Source: JAFEBO01 sp044221315 (GTDB taxonomy: Bacteria; Planctomycetota; Phycisphaerae; Phycisphaerales; UBA1924). From it: a stretch of 64,000 bases of DNA. Made by a program: the position numbers and the translations under genes. The notes under the pieces are model-generated. The model was not told where the DNA came from, searched no databases, and worked only from the letters and a program-made list of their open reading frames with translations. Below, one piece after another: positions 33,302 to 42,771 of the stretch. Each line of letters starts with the position of its first letter. Within the stretch, counting starts at the first letter, position 1. The stretch is taken from assembly GCA_044221315.1 (NCBI GenBank), contig JBGAPK010000008.1, positions 62,001 through 126,000 on the forward strand, given 5' to 3'.

Positions 33302-34516
33302 CTACTCGCGCTGGCTGTTCTTATCCGCAATCACCGCCACCGGCGGCTCCAGCGGCAGCATGCGGGCAAACCGCATGTACGCGTCGTACTGCGCCCGCAT
33401 CTCGGTCAGCGAATCGCCGCTGAACTTCTCCGTGAACGCGCGAGCGATCTCGAACGCGCACACGTTTTCCAGCACCACGCTCGCCGCGCTCACGGCGCAC
33501 ACGTCGCTCCGCTCGTACGTGCTCATCTCCGCCTGCTTGGTGTTGAGATCGATGCTGGGCAGGCCCTGCAACAGAGTCGCGATCGGCTTCATCGTGCCGC
33601 GGACGACGACGGGCATGCCGTTGGTCATGCCCCCCTCGGTGCCGCCGGCGTTGTTGCTGTCGCGGGTGAACCCGAGATGCGCCTCGGCGCGCTTCGAGGC
33701 GTCGTACCGGATCGGGTCGTGCACCTTGCTGCCGGGGCGCGAGGCGCACTCTTTCCCCAGCCCGATCTCCACCGCCTTGAACGCCTGGATCCCCATCACC
33801 GCATACGCGAGTCTCGCGTCGAGCTTGGTCGTCCAGTCCATGCACGAGCCGATGCCGATCGGGCACCCGAACGTGTGCGCCTCGACCAGCCCGCCGACCG
33901 TGTCCTTATCGATCTTCGCCTGGCGGATGATGGCGCACTGCTTCTCCGTCACCGCGGCATCCGGGCAATACGTCTCGCTCGCGTCGCGGAGCTTCTTCAT
34001 CTCCTGCCAGTTCTGCGCCGTGACCTGAGCAGACGTCGGCGCATCAAGGATCGAACGCACGAACCCGAACGACTCGATCCCGAATTCCTGAAGGAGGCAC
34101 CGCGCCACCGCCCCCGCCGCGACGCGGCTGGCCGTCTCCCGCGCACTCGCCCGCTCCAGCGTCTCGCGGCAGTCCGTCGTCAGCCACTTCACGCTCCCCG
34201 CAAGGTCCGCGTGCCCCGGGCGCGGCCGATAGACCGGCGGCGTCTTCTGAAGATCGTCCAGCCGCGAGTCGTTGTTCCGGATCACCATCGTCAGCGGCGC
34301 CGCGATGGTGCGCCCTTGCCTCACACCGGTCAGAAACTCCACCGTGTCCTGCTCGATGCGCTGACGCCCGCCGCGCCCATATCCCCCCTGGCGCCGGGCG
34401 AGTTCACCGTTGATGAAATCGATATCGAGGTCCAGCCCCGCGGGCAGGCCGGTAATGGTGATGACGAGCGCAGGGCCGTGCGATTCGCCGGCGGTTTGAT
34501 AATCGAGAGCGGGCAT
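33302..34516 (-). CDS. aroC: Chorismate synthase
   Basis: 404 residues from the ATG at 34516. The conserved blocks are in order: TAGESHGPAL near the start, GGYGRGGRQRIEQD, RNNDSRLDD, ERASARETASRVAAGAVA, RDSNNAGGTEGGMTNG and GLPSIDLNTKQ. The length is normal for the flavin-dependent enzyme, which converts 5-enolpyruvylshikimate 3-phosphate to chorismate. No other aromatic-pathway gene is adjacent, though DAHP synthase lies 10 kb away. The start codon faces a 77-base inverted-repeat element at 34545-34621. Confidence 0.92.
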   Translation of the reverse strand: MPALDYQTAGESHGPALVITITGLPAGLDLDIDFINGELARRQGGYGRGGRQRIEQDTVEFLTGVRQGRTIAAPLTMVIRNNDSRLDDLQKTPPVYRPRPGHADLAGSVKWLTTDCRETLERASARETASRVAAGAVARCLLQEFGIESFGFVRSILDAPTSAQVTAQNWQEMKKLRDASETYCPDAAVTEKQCAIIRQAKIDKDTVGGLVEAHTFGCPIGIGSCMDWTTKLDARLAYAVMGIQAFKAVEIGLGKECASRPGSKVHDPIRYDASKRAEAHLGFTRDSNNAGGTEGGMTNGMPVVVRGTMKPIATLLQGLPSIDLNTKQAEMSTYERSDVCAVSAASVVLENVCAFEIARAFTEKFSGDSLTEMRAQYDAYMRFARMLPLEPPVAVIADKNSQRE

Positions 34517-34544
34517 GGAGGAAGGATAGAGGAAGCCGTCACGC

Positions 34545-34621
34545 GTGGCACCGCCCTTCCGGGCGGCGTCTTTGCTTTCGCCGAAATCGCCAAGGCACAC
34601 CGGGCCGAAGCACAGTGCCAC
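34545..34621. repeat. 77-base terminal-inverted-repeat element, copy 1
   Basis: It begins GTGGCACCGCCCTTCCGG and ends ACAGTGCCAC with an internal CACCGGGCCGAAG. A 78-base copy is at 36554-36631 in the same orientation. Both end one or zero bases from the stop codon of a minus-strand gene, here the prepilin at 34623. Confidence 0.75.
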
Positions 34622-34622
34622 G

Positions 34623-35405
34623 CTACCGATCGCGCCCGCGTATTCCCCATTCGGTGGTTTCGCAGGGCATGGAGAGCATGTCGGGGGCGCGTAGAACAAA
34701 CGGACCCATCGAGGCAACGGGGATCATGGCGGCGCTGCCGTCGGCGAACGCGAGGCTGGCGGGACTCGCAACGCGACCCCACAGCATCACTTCGCGCAGA
34801 TCGGTCGCGGCAGAGAAGTATCCGTTCCAGGCGTGCCAGACGGTTTCCTCGTAGACGAGCGCCTTGGCCGAAGGGAAGAGCACGCCATCGATGTTCTGAA
34901 CGCGCGCTCCCGTACGCGTAGACCAGACGGAGGCGGGCAAAGTCGGATCAAGGTAATCGGGAGTGATGAGCGTGGAGCTGGAAATGACGTAGTCCCATGG
35001 CCAGTTGAAGGCGATTGGATTGCCGGTGTCGTGCTGGCTGGCTGGGCAACGCAGCACGCGCGCGTACGGAGCCAAACCCGAGTAGCCGCGCCAGGGCTCG
35101 TTGTAGAACGTGTTCTGCAGTTGGCCGCGGTAACGTGCGAGGCCCTTTGGGGTGTCAAGCGTGTTCGGGTCGTCCTTGTAACGGGCCAGGAACATGCCGC
35201 GGCTGTCGTTTGTATAGGAAAGGAGAATCCGGTTGACCTGCGAGATGTTGGCGACGCAGCGAAGACGGGTCATTTCGCTTTTGATCGTTCTCAGCGAAGG
35301 GGCGGCGAGGGCAATGAGTACCCCGATGACGACAAGAACCACCAGAAGTTCGAGAATCGTGAATGCCGAAATGCCGAGAGCATTGCGTGCTGGACGGTCG
35401 CTCAT
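34623..35405 (-). CDS. Type II secretion/pilin-like protein with prepilin N-terminus
   Basis: 260 residues from the ATG at 35405. The class III signal has its cleavage/methylation site in ISAFTILELLVVLVVIGVL. Membrane helix 1 (about 17-38) follows, then a globular part with CVANISQVNRILLSYTNDSR. The planctomycete DUF1559-like layout is recognisable in the WxxR/DGVLFPSAK and MLWGRVASPASLAFADGSA sections. Such proteins are abundant in this phylum and their role (pseudopilus, adhesion or unknown) is mostly inferred. The stop codon is 2 bases from the 77-base repeat. Confidence 0.78.
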   Translation of the reverse strand: MSDRPARNALGISAFTILELLVVLVVIGVLIALAAPSLRTIKSEMTRLRCVANISQVNRILLSYTNDSRGMFLARYKDDPNTLDTPKGLARYRGQLQNTFYNEPWRGYSGLAPYARVLRCPASQHDTGNPIAFNWPWDYVISSSTLITPDYLDPTLPASVWSTRTGARVQNIDGVLFPSAKALVYEETVWHAWNGYFSAATDLREVMLWGRVASPASLAFADGSAAMIPVASMGPFVLRAPDMLSMPCETTEWGIRGRDR

Positions 35406-35526
35406 CCTTGCAGTCTCCACAATGGATGTTCCTATGGTGCTCAGCACTTGATATTCTAATGTGCGGAAGGGGCAGACTGCAACGTGCTCGCCCAGCCAAC
35501 CGGTGGTGACGAAGGAGAACCAAAGT

Positions 35527-36447
35527 ATGGGCCGGTTCATGTCGATCGTCTTGCTTACGAGCGCATTGACTGGAACAGCAATCGCCAGCCAAGTCGACAC
35601 CGAAAGAGTCGAAAGATGGGCGGCCTGCTTCGCGAGTGTTGAGTCTATTGAACTTGTCTGGGATTGGGAGGCTCCGACTATCCGAACGGACGGAAAATCT
35701 ATCGACAAGATGCGCACGGATGTCTTTCTACGCGCCCGCTGGCCGGACGGTTTGGACGCGCAGTACGGAAGAGGTCGCGCTTCCACGGATGCTCCGCGGA
35801 CTCAAGACGGCGAATTCACGGAGAGGATTGTGTTCAAGCCGGGCGGCGACATGCTCGAGTTCTCTGGCCAAGGTTCGAGGAAGTCGGTGGAACGTCGGCA
35901 TGGGTCGCTTGACCATCGGACCAGCGCGGCGGTCTGGAAGGAACTCGGCCCGCTCTTTTCCGGTAAGTGGATGCATGATGTTGGCTTTCCGGCGAAGTTG
36001 GCGAAGGTGAGCGCGGGCGAGAACGGTGCCTTTGTCATCGACGTACCCTCGATGAAAGTGCGGGCAGTGCTCTCGCCGTATTCGGGCCCCGGATGCTCCG
36101 ACCTGGTACTGAGCCAGGTGCAGGTTCTGGGGCAGAAAGGCAATGTGCAAGCCCAGTACGACTACTCGGATTTCCGACCGGCAGAGAACACCAAAATTGC
36201 AATCGGCTTTCGGCGGCGGACGACCCTCTCCGTCGAATTGGTCGATATTTCGCCGGATCTTCCGAAAACGCCGCGCGAGCGCCAAGACGTTCTTGTCAAA
36301 GCGAGGGTGATCCCGCGGCTTGGGGCCGACACATTCGATGTTTCGACGGAGGGATTCAAGGAGCAGACCCGTCCCGACCCGAAGGCCGTGCCTGATCCGA
36401 ACGATCCTCGCGTGAAGGATCAGGAGAAATGGCTGCGGCCCAAGTGA
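35527..36447 (+). CDS. Hypothetical exported protein
   Basis: 306 residues from the ATG at 35527, preceded by AAGGAG at about 35513-35518. A signal peptide of about 24 residues (MSIVLLTSALTGTAIA) precedes a soluble protein with no membrane helix. The middle contains VFLRARWPDGLDAQYGRGRA and LVLSQVQVLGQKGNVQAQYD, a beta-rich outer-membrane- or periplasmic-type pattern. No family is recognised. The region around 35600-36350 is slightly less G+C-rich than neighbouring genes. It is convergent with the MFS gene and separated from it by an inverted-repeat element. Confidence 0.6.
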   Translation: MGRFMSIVLLTSALTGTAIASQVDTERVERWAACFASVESIELVWDWEAPTIRTDGKSIDKMRTDVFLRARWPDGLDAQYGRGRASTDAPRTQDGEFTERIVFKPGGDMLEFSGQGSRKSVERRHGSLDHRTSAAVWKELGPLFSGKWMHDVGFPAKLAKVSAGENGAFVIDVPSMKVRAVLSPYSGPGCSDLVLSQVQVLGQKGNVQAQYDYSDFRPAENTKIAIGFRRRTTLSVELVDISPDLPKTPRERQDVLVKARVIPRLGADTFDVSTEGFKEQTRPDPKAVPDPNDPRVKDQEKWLRPK

Positions 36448-36553
36448 TTGCGGGTCGTTCATGTCATCGATTCCGGGCATCGGCATCGGATTGCTCATAG
36501 CTCGCGCACACTTCGCGTTCGCGCCTTCAGCGGAATTTAGCGTGGCCGTAGGT

Positions 36554-36631
36554 GTGGCACCGCCCTTCCGGGCGGTGTCTTTGCCTTCCAGAGAAAGACA
36601 GAAAAAACACCGGGCAGAAGCCCGGTGCCAC
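36554..36631. repeat. 78-base terminal-inverted-repeat element, copy 2
   Basis: GTGGCACCGCCCTTCCGGGC starts it and CCCGGTGCCAC ends it; the ends form a matched pair. It shares most positions with 34545-34621, and the two halves (GCCCTTCCGGGC and ACCGGGCAGAAGCCCGGT) each form hairpins. Its last base abuts the stop codon of the MFS gene. Confidence 0.75.
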
Positions 36632-37867
36632 TCAGCCGAACTTCACCCCCCGCCGCTCCGGTCCCACTAGCGTCACGACAATCGCCAGTGAGAAAATAAT
36701 CGCGGCACTCACCGCCATGACCGTCGGGTACGGGTTGGTTTCCGCCAGCGAGGCCTGCACCCAGGCGATGCTGGAGGCGATCATGTTGCCGCACTGGTAG
36801 GCGAAGCCGGGGAGGAAGCCCCTGCCGCGGTCGGGGGAGAGTTCATTGATGTGCGCCGGGATGATCCCCCACGCGCCCTGCACCATGAACTGCATGCAGA
36901 ATGCGCCGGCCATGATCCAGCCGAGCGAAGTGGAGAACGCCCAGAGCGGCACGCACGCCAGCGCGCCGACAAACGCCACCGCCATCATCCGCCGCCGACC
37001 CAGCCGGTCCGACGCGAATCCGAATGCCGCACCGCCCAGGATCGCTCCGATCATCGCGACGATCACGACCGTGGAATAGTCCTTCGGGTCCATGCCGCGG
37101 AACTTCTTCATGAACGTCGGGAACATGTCCTGCGTGCCGTGCGAGGAGAAGTTCATCATCGCCATGAGAAGCGTGAGAAAGAGCAGCAGTTTCCAGTGCG
37201 CAGCAATAGATCGCAGAAGGTGATGCCACCCGTCGGCCTTGGTCCGGTGCCAGACCTCCGACTCCTTGACAAAGAACCGGATGAAGACAGCGAGCAGCGC
37301 TGGGACGCCCCCCAGGTAGAACATGGGGCGCCAGCCGTAGTGGTCGAGCATGAAGTACGCCGCGACGGCGGAGAGGAGATACCCGAAGGCGTACCCCTCC
37401 TGCAGGAGCCCGCTCACCAGCCCCCGGAAGCGCGGCCCGGCCTTTTCCATCACCAGCGACGCGCCCACGCCCCATTCGCCACCCATGCCGATACCGAAGA
37501 GAGCCCGGAGGATCATGAACGTCGTCAGGTCGTGCGCGAAACCGGTCGCAACTTCAACGACCGAGAAGAAAACCAGATTGGCCATCATCGGGACGCGGCG
37601 GCCGTAACGGTCGGCGAGCAGCCCGAAGATGATCGCTCCCACCGGGCGGAACATCAGCGTCAGCGTGAGTGAGAACGCGATCGTCTTTTCCTCGACGTGA
37701 AAATCCGCCGCGATCCGCGGCAGGGCGATCACGACAAGAAAGAAATCAAACGCGTCCAGCGTCCAGCCCAGGAACCCGGCGCTGACGGCGAGCCACGCGT
37801 CGCGCGGGGCGGGGGCGTGAGGAATGGTGGTGGGGGTGTGCGTGTCTGCCGCGGACGAATCGTTCAC
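36632..37867 (-). CDS. Major facilitator transporter, SHS (lactate/sialate symporter)-like
   Basis: 411 residues with twelve predicted helices. MFS loop motifs are present: LADRYGRRVPMM after helix 2 and ASDRLGRRRMMAV in the second half. LTLMFRPVGAIIFG and GMGGEWGVGASLVMEKAGP resemble the sialate:proton (SHS) family, which imports lactate or N-acetylneuraminate with protons. Which acid is carried cannot be told from sequence. It sits in the cytoplasmic membrane. The gene stands alone, with no catabolic gene beside it. Confidence 0.8.
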   Translation of the reverse strand: MNDSSAADTHTPTTIPHAPAPRDAWLAVSAGFLGWTLDAFDFFLVVIALPRIAADFHVEEKTIAFSLTLTLMFRPVGAIIFGLLADRYGRRVPMMANLVFFSVVEVATGFAHDLTTFMILRALFGIGMGGEWGVGASLVMEKAGPRFRGLVSGLLQEGYAFGYLLSAVAAYFMLDHYGWRPMFYLGGVPALLAVFIRFFVKESEVWHRTKADGWHHLLRSIAAHWKLLLFLTLLMAMMNFSSHGTQDMFPTFMKKFRGMDPKDYSTVVIVAMIGAILGGAAFGFASDRLGRRRMMAVAFVGALACVPLWAFSTSLGWIMAGAFCMQFMVQGAWGIIPAHINELSPDRGRGFLPGFAYQCGNMIASSIAWVQASLAETNPYPTVMAVSAAIIFSLAIVVTLVGPERRGVKFG

Positions 37868-37913
37868 GACCGCAAGATATCAGATAGTCCACCCGGCGGC
37901 GTGACGCGAATGG

Positions 37914-38687
37914 CTACGGGCAGAGCAGGTCGTTGTAGGCGGGCACAAAGACCACAAAGTCCAAATCGTCCACGAATCCATCGCCGTTGAAATCGGCCGG
38001 GCACCCCGCCGGCATCGTCGGATCGGCGCAGTCCAGGATGTCGTAGGGCACGATGAACAGCGAGAAATCGACGTCGTCAACATAGCCGTCAAAGTTCAGA
38101 TCGCACGGGCACGGGGGGCCGAGGACGACGCTCACATCATCGATCGCCGGGCCGTAGAACGCCGATACTCCCTGCGATCCGTCCATGTTTCCGGTCGTGC
38201 TCTGGAAGACGAGGGTGGTCGTCGGTGAACTGGCGATCACGCGCCGTTCGCGGTACGCCCATTTCATGTTCGTCGTCGTGCGCGTGGGATCGTGAGCGAT
38301 CACGACCGATTCGATCGTGCTCCCGTTCCACTTCACGTCCATGCTCTTGTCGGCGTAGCCGAAGAGATTCTCCGACGCCGCGTAACGGAGGCGATACGAC
38401 TTCCCGGGGGTTGTCGCAAACGACTGCGAAATCCCGCCCGCCGAACTCCCATTGAGATCGACCGACTGGTGTCCCTCCGCCGCGGCCCAGAAGCCGCCGA
38501 TGTGGTCGAGATTGGCGATGATCGTCCAGCCGTTTCCCGCGCCAAAGCTGCCGTTGCGGTGCACGAATCCGGCCCCCGCATCCGGCGCCTCGAAGCCGCC
38601 GTTCACCAGCAGGTTTTGAGCCTGGGAGAAGGACGCAGCAACGGTCGATGCCGCACCCACGAGAACGAACGAACGACGGCAATTCAT
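37914..38687 (-). CDS. Exported beta-sandwich protein with dockerin-like tail
   Basis: 257 residues. A signal peptide (1-24) is followed by a NLLVNGGFEAPDAGAGF opening typical of choice-of-anchor/DUF642 beta sandwiches, running to about 195. The last 60 residues are two calcium-loop repeats (CDLNFDGYVDDVDF and ADFNGDGFVDDLDFVVF) ending NDLLCP. It is predicted to be secreted and held by the dockerin-like tail. Its ligand is unknown, and the DUF642 relation suggests carbohydrate or cell-wall binding. It is the first of three adjacent exported proteins with this tail. Confidence 0.8.
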   Translation of the reverse strand: MNCRRSFVLVGAASTVAASFSQAQNLLVNGGFEAPDAGAGFVHRNGSFGAGNGWTIIANLDHIGGFWAAAEGHQSVDLNGSSAGGISQSFATTPGKSYRLRYAASENLFGYADKSMDVKWNGSTIESVVIAHDPTRTTTNMKWAYRERRVIASSPTTTLVFQSTTGNMDGSQGVSAFYGPAIDDVSVVLGPPCPCDLNFDGYVDDVDFSLFIVPYDILDCADPTMPAGCPADFNGDGFVDDLDFVVFVPAYNDLLCP

Positions 38688-38830
38688 GATTTCCCACTCC
38701 CGCGCAAACGCGGAGCAGCACCGCCGCCCACGCTCTCGCGCCGTGCGAACGAATCACAAGGTACCCGGCAGACCCCATCGGCACAAGCCAAACAAAACAT
38801 TGACAACGGCATGCGAGCTCCCCTGGCCGA

Positions 38831-41800
38831 TTACGGACAAAGCAATTCGTTGTACGCCGAGAGGAAGATGACGAAGTCGGCGTCGTCCACAAGCAAGTCG
38901 GAGTTGAGGTCCGCGGAGCAGGCCGAGGGCATTGCGGGGTCGGCGCAATCGAGGATGTTGTACTGCACGATGAAGATCGAGAAGTCGGCGTCCTCGACGA
39001 GGCCGTCGTTGTTGAGGTCGGCGGGGCAGGGGCCGAAGAGGCGGAGGACGGTGGCGGGGGTGGCGATGGTGCCGTGGTTGGCGAGAGTCTTGTAGTAGAC
39101 GCGGCAAGACGGCGCATTGAGCACCGCCCCGGACTCGATGATGAGATTCTCGGCGTAGACGGCTTCGCAGGAGACCTGGCCGAGCGTGTCGTTGTCGCGG
39201 TTGTCGACGATTGAGACGATGGTGGGGATCCCCGGGTTGCCGGGGCCGATGCGCAGTGTGCCGATGGGGAAGGCGCCGGGGAGGTTTGGGTTGAGGGCGC
39301 TGAGGGCTTGGCCGCGGTCGGTGGACATGGCCTCAAGGTTTGACGGGCCGCGGCCGTTCATCTGAAGGGTGCGCAGGAGCATGTCGAAGCGGAGGTTGCT
39401 GTTGATGGCGCAGTTGAATCGGCCGGCGGACTTGAGGATGGCGCCGGTGCTCGGTGAGAGGCGTGCGCCCTCGTCCATGTCGATGCCGCCCCTGGCGTAG
39501 ATCGTCTGGACGGCGCGGTCGGCGAATGGCGGAGCGAAGAGGCCTTCAGGGTCGAGGCGGGAGGAGAGAGCGGAGCGTCCGGCGACATCGCCGATGAGCG
39601 TGCCGTTGTTGGTCAGGGTTCCGAGAATGGTGAGGGTGCCGTTGAACACGGTGACGGCGCCGCCGGCGAGGTTGGAGAAGTCGCCGACGATCTGCGTATC
39701 GGCGTCGATGTCGAAGAGGCCCGCGTTGGTCACCGGCGCGGCGATGTCGCCGTAGCCGGCGAATTGGGCGCCTGCTGCGTTGTTGAGGGCCGAGGCGGCG
39801 ACGATGCCGCCGAAGAGAGAGAAGGAGCCGTTCTGCGTGATAAACGTGGCGCTGAGCGTGGCGTTGGGAAGGATGGTGGTGGAGCCGTTAAAGATCGGGT
39901 TGAGCGGCGTGACGGTAAGAAAGGCGCTCGCCCCGATGTTCAGGCTCGACGGGAGATCGAAATTCAGCGTTCCGGCGCTGATGCGGCTGTTGGCGCCGGC
40001 GGGCAGGTCGATGCGGTTCCAGATCCGCATGTCGGAGTTGGCGGTGGAGAGGTCGCCGCCGTTGGTGAGGGTGATGGTGTGGATCGAGGGCATGAAGGGC
40101 GAGGTCGGCACGTTGAGTTTGGCCTCGGTGGAGCCGAAACTGAAGCCGCCGGAGCGGGCGAGTGGGCCGAGCTCGGAGACGAGGTCGCTATTGAGCGCGG
40201 CGGCGCCGAGCATGGAGGCGATGCTGGCGTAGCGTGAGCCGGTGGTGCTGTTGACCGGGAACGGATCGAGGCGCGCGCCCGGCTGGAGACGGCGTGCGGC
40301 CCCCTGGTTGGATCCGCCGGGTAGGGAGATGCCGCCGCCTCCGGCAAACGTGGCGCCGCCCGCGTATCCGACGGCTTCGCCCAGGTTGTCGCTCGGATCG
40401 ACGGCTCCCGGGAAGTAGAGCGTGGCATTGGAGAGCGTGCTGCCGCTGCGGGGGAATCGGTACGCGGCGCCACCCCCGCCGTAACTCGGCGTGCCGACAA
40501 CGATGCAATCGGCCTGGACGGAGACGGCCGAGCCAAAGGAAGGGGTGTTGATGTTGAGTATGCCGCGGGTCACGAGGCTGGCGCCGCTCCATTCTGTGCA
40601 AATGACGTAGTGCCCGGGGACGCTGGCGGCCGCGAACATTCCGGCGCGGGAGGAGATGTCGCTGCCGAGAGAGTCTCCGTCGGCAGTTCCGATGAAGGAC
40701 TCGGCCGCGTTGTAGACCCAGGAGGATCCTGACCAGCGATACAGAAAGCACACTCCGCGGTTCTGGTTCAGGTTGGTGGTGGTGTCGTAGCCGGGGCTGC
40801 CGATCAGAGCGGTGTCGCCCTCGATGGCAACGGAGACGCCGAAGACGTCGTTGGTGGAAGCGCCGACATAGGAGGCCTTGAGGGTCTGCGACCACGCGGC
40901 GCCTGATCGCGCGAAGAAATAGGCGCTTCCCGCGCTGAACTGAGTCACGGCCAAGACGACGATGTCGTCGTTGGGGGCGCCGACCAGGGCGCGATCGCCG
41001 CTGAGAGCGACCGACGTTCCGAAGTTGTCGCCGGCCGATCCGTCGGACGCGGTGAGTTTGGCCTGCTGCAACCAGGTCGAGCCGTTAAAGGTGAAGACGT
41101 ACGCGGCTCCCGCGCCCGATCCGAGCAGGGAATCGCCGGGCGCGCCAGCGATAATGGTCGTTCCGTCAACGGCGAGAGAGCCGCCGAAGTTTGCGCCCGC
41201 GGCCGGATCGGAAGGAAGAAGTTTCTGCTCGAGGACGAAGGACTCGTTCTGGAACCTGAAGACGTAGACCGCGCCCTGGTTGGCGCCGGCGGCGCCGTCT
41301 TCATTGAAAGCGCCGACGAGCAGCCGCGTGCCGTCGCTGGCCATGCGATTGCCGAAGTTGGCGTCGGTCTGGAGCGTGGGGGGTGCGATGGTGAGGGTCC
41401 GATTCGGCACGCCGCCGATGCGACGGAAGACGTACGCGGCGCCGGCGCCCGTGAATCCCGGGCGCGTGTAGCTGAAACTGCCGGCGGCCACAAACTGGTC
41501 GCTGATGGCGACCGAGGCGCCGAAGAGGGCGCCGGCCTGGGTCTCGATGGGCTGGAAATAGTCGCCGGCGCTCCACACACCCGCGCTGCGCGTGAAGTAG
41601 AGGCCCGCGCCCTGGTTGGCGCCGACGATGCCGTCGAAGGTCTGCAACCCCGCAACGATCGTGTCGCCCTCGATCGCGAGGCTGGTCGGGAAGAAATCGT
41701 TGACGAGCGAGCCGGTGCGTGTGAGTTTCTGCTGCTGGGTCCACGCCGCACCTGAACCGGTGAAGACGTAGATCGCGCCCTGGTTGCCGTTCGGCGTGAG

Positions 41801-42670
41801 ATCGTGCTGGGGTGAGCCGACGGCGATGGTGCCGTTGCTGATCGCCACCTGTTGACCGAAAAAGTCGGATACGACGCCGTCGCTTGGGTTCAGAATTGCC
41901 CTGCGGGTCCAGACCCCGGCGGTCCGGGTGAAAACATGGGCCGTGCCGCGGTCGGAAACGCCGACGTCGTCGGCCGGGGCACCGATCACGGCGGTGTCGC
42001 CCTGGAGCGCGACGCTGGTGCCGAACCAATCGGAACTGGATGCGCTTGGATCGAGGATCTTCGCTTGCTGAGTCCAGACGCCGCCGGCGCGGGTGAAGAC
42101 GTATGCCGCGCCCTGCTGGACGCCGGCGGGCCCGGCTTTGAACGGAGCGCCGATGAGGATGGTGTCGCCGTCGAAATCGAGCGATGCTCCGAAATTGTCG
42201 GGTGAGGCAGCGTCGGGGGCGACGAGCTTGGCGACCTGCGTCCACATCGTGCCGGTGCGCTGGAAGACGTACACCGCGCCCGCGCCGGACTTGCCCGGCG
42301 GCGACACCTGGTACGCGCCGACCACGGCGGTGTTTCCCTGAATCGCGACAGCCCGCCCGAACTTGTCGTTGGCGAGGCCATCGCTCGCGGTGAGGCGGGC
42401 TTCTTCCGCCCACGATGATCCGGCCCAGCGGAAGACGACGGCGGCGCCGGCGTTGGCTTTGCCCGCGGGGTCGTAGTTGTACGCGCCGACGATCATCGTG
42501 TCGCGGTCGAGATCGACGCTGACACCGAGGCTGTCGGAGGTGGTGGGGGCGCTGTGGAGCGCCTGGGCGGGGTCAATCTGGGCGAGGGCCGGTGGTGCGA
42601 ACAAGGCGAGCGTGCCGAACGCCGACAGCAGGGTGGAAAGGCCCGGCCGAACGAAGCAATAACGCGCCAT
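38831..42670 (-). CDS. Large exported FG-GAP-repeat protein with dockerin-like tail
   Basis: 1279 residues from the ATG at 42670; the frame is open 25 codons further, but the signal peptide starts at MARYCFV. The first roughly 800 residues carry repeated FG-GAP/beta-propeller-type units such as DFFGQQVAISNGTIAVGSP and DNFGASLDFDGDTILIGAP, each about 55-60 residues with DxD-type loops. A middle region (about 850-1180) is Asn/Ala/Gly-rich and beta-helical in look. Two dockerin-like calcium repeats end the protein in NELLCP. It is probably a large surface adhesin or anchored binding protein. Confidence 0.82.
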   Translation of the reverse strand: MARYCFVRPGLSTLLSAFGTLALFAPPALAQIDPAQALHSAPTTSDSLGVSVDLDRDTMIVGAYNYDPAGKANAGAAVVFRWAGSSWAEEARLTASDGLANDKFGRAVAIQGNTAVVGAYQVSPPGKSGAGAVYVFQRTGTMWTQVAKLVAPDAASPDNFGASLDFDGDTILIGAPFKAGPAGVQQGAAYVFTRAGGVWTQQAKILDPSASSSDWFGTSVALQGDTAVIGAPADDVGVSDRGTAHVFTRTAGVWTRRAILNPSDGVVSDFFGQQVAISNGTIAVGSPQHDLTPNGNQGAIYVFTGSGAAWTQQQKLTRTGSLVNDFFPTSLAIEGDTIVAGLQTFDGIVGANQGAGLYFTRSAGVWSAGDYFQPIETQAGALFGASVAISDQFVAAGSFSYTRPGFTGAGAAYVFRRIGGVPNRTLTIAPPTLQTDANFGNRMASDGTRLLVGAFNEDGAAGANQGAVYVFRFQNESFVLEQKLLPSDPAAGANFGGSLAVDGTTIIAGAPGDSLLGSGAGAAYVFTFNGSTWLQQAKLTASDGSAGDNFGTSVALSGDRALVGAPNDDIVVLAVTQFSAGSAYFFARSGAAWSQTLKASYVGASTNDVFGVSVAIEGDTALIGSPGYDTTTNLNQNRGVCFLYRWSGSSWVYNAAESFIGTADGDSLGSDISSRAGMFAAASVPGHYVICTEWSGASLVTRGILNINTPSFGSAVSVQADCIVVGTPSYGGGGAAYRFPRSGSTLSNATLYFPGAVDPSDNLGEAVGYAGGATFAGGGGISLPGGSNQGAARRLQPGARLDPFPVNSTTGSRYASIASMLGAAALNSDLVSELGPLARSGGFSFGSTEAKLNVPTSPFMPSIHTITLTNGGDLSTANSDMRIWNRIDLPAGANSRISAGTLNFDLPSSLNIGASAFLTVTPLNPIFNGSTTILPNATLSATFITQNGSFSLFGGIVAASALNNAAGAQFAGYGDIAAPVTNAGLFDIDADTQIVGDFSNLAGGAVTVFNGTLTILGTLTNNGTLIGDVAGRSALSSRLDPEGLFAPPFADRAVQTIYARGGIDMDEGARLSPSTGAILKSAGRFNCAINSNLRFDMLLRTLQMNGRGPSNLEAMSTDRGQALSALNPNLPGAFPIGTLRIGPGNPGIPTIVSIVDNRDNDTLGQVSCEAVYAENLIIESGAVLNAPSCRVYYKTLANHGTIATPATVLRLFGPCPADLNNDGLVEDADFSIFIVQYNILDCADPAMPSACSADLNSDLLVDDADFVIFLSAYNELLCP

Positions 42671-42771
42671 GCGAGCGACTCCGGGCGCTTGTGCGCCGAT
42701 GAAGTGCTCAGTCTCGCAGAAACCACCGTGGCGGGTCAAGAACAATCCGACGACGGGGAAAACCCGCCGCT

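Noticed and set aside
38137..39336. A long Pro/Ser-rich minus-strand open frame across the end of the large FG-GAP gene.
   Set aside because: It overlaps two real dockerin-tail genes out of frame and reads only through their repeats.
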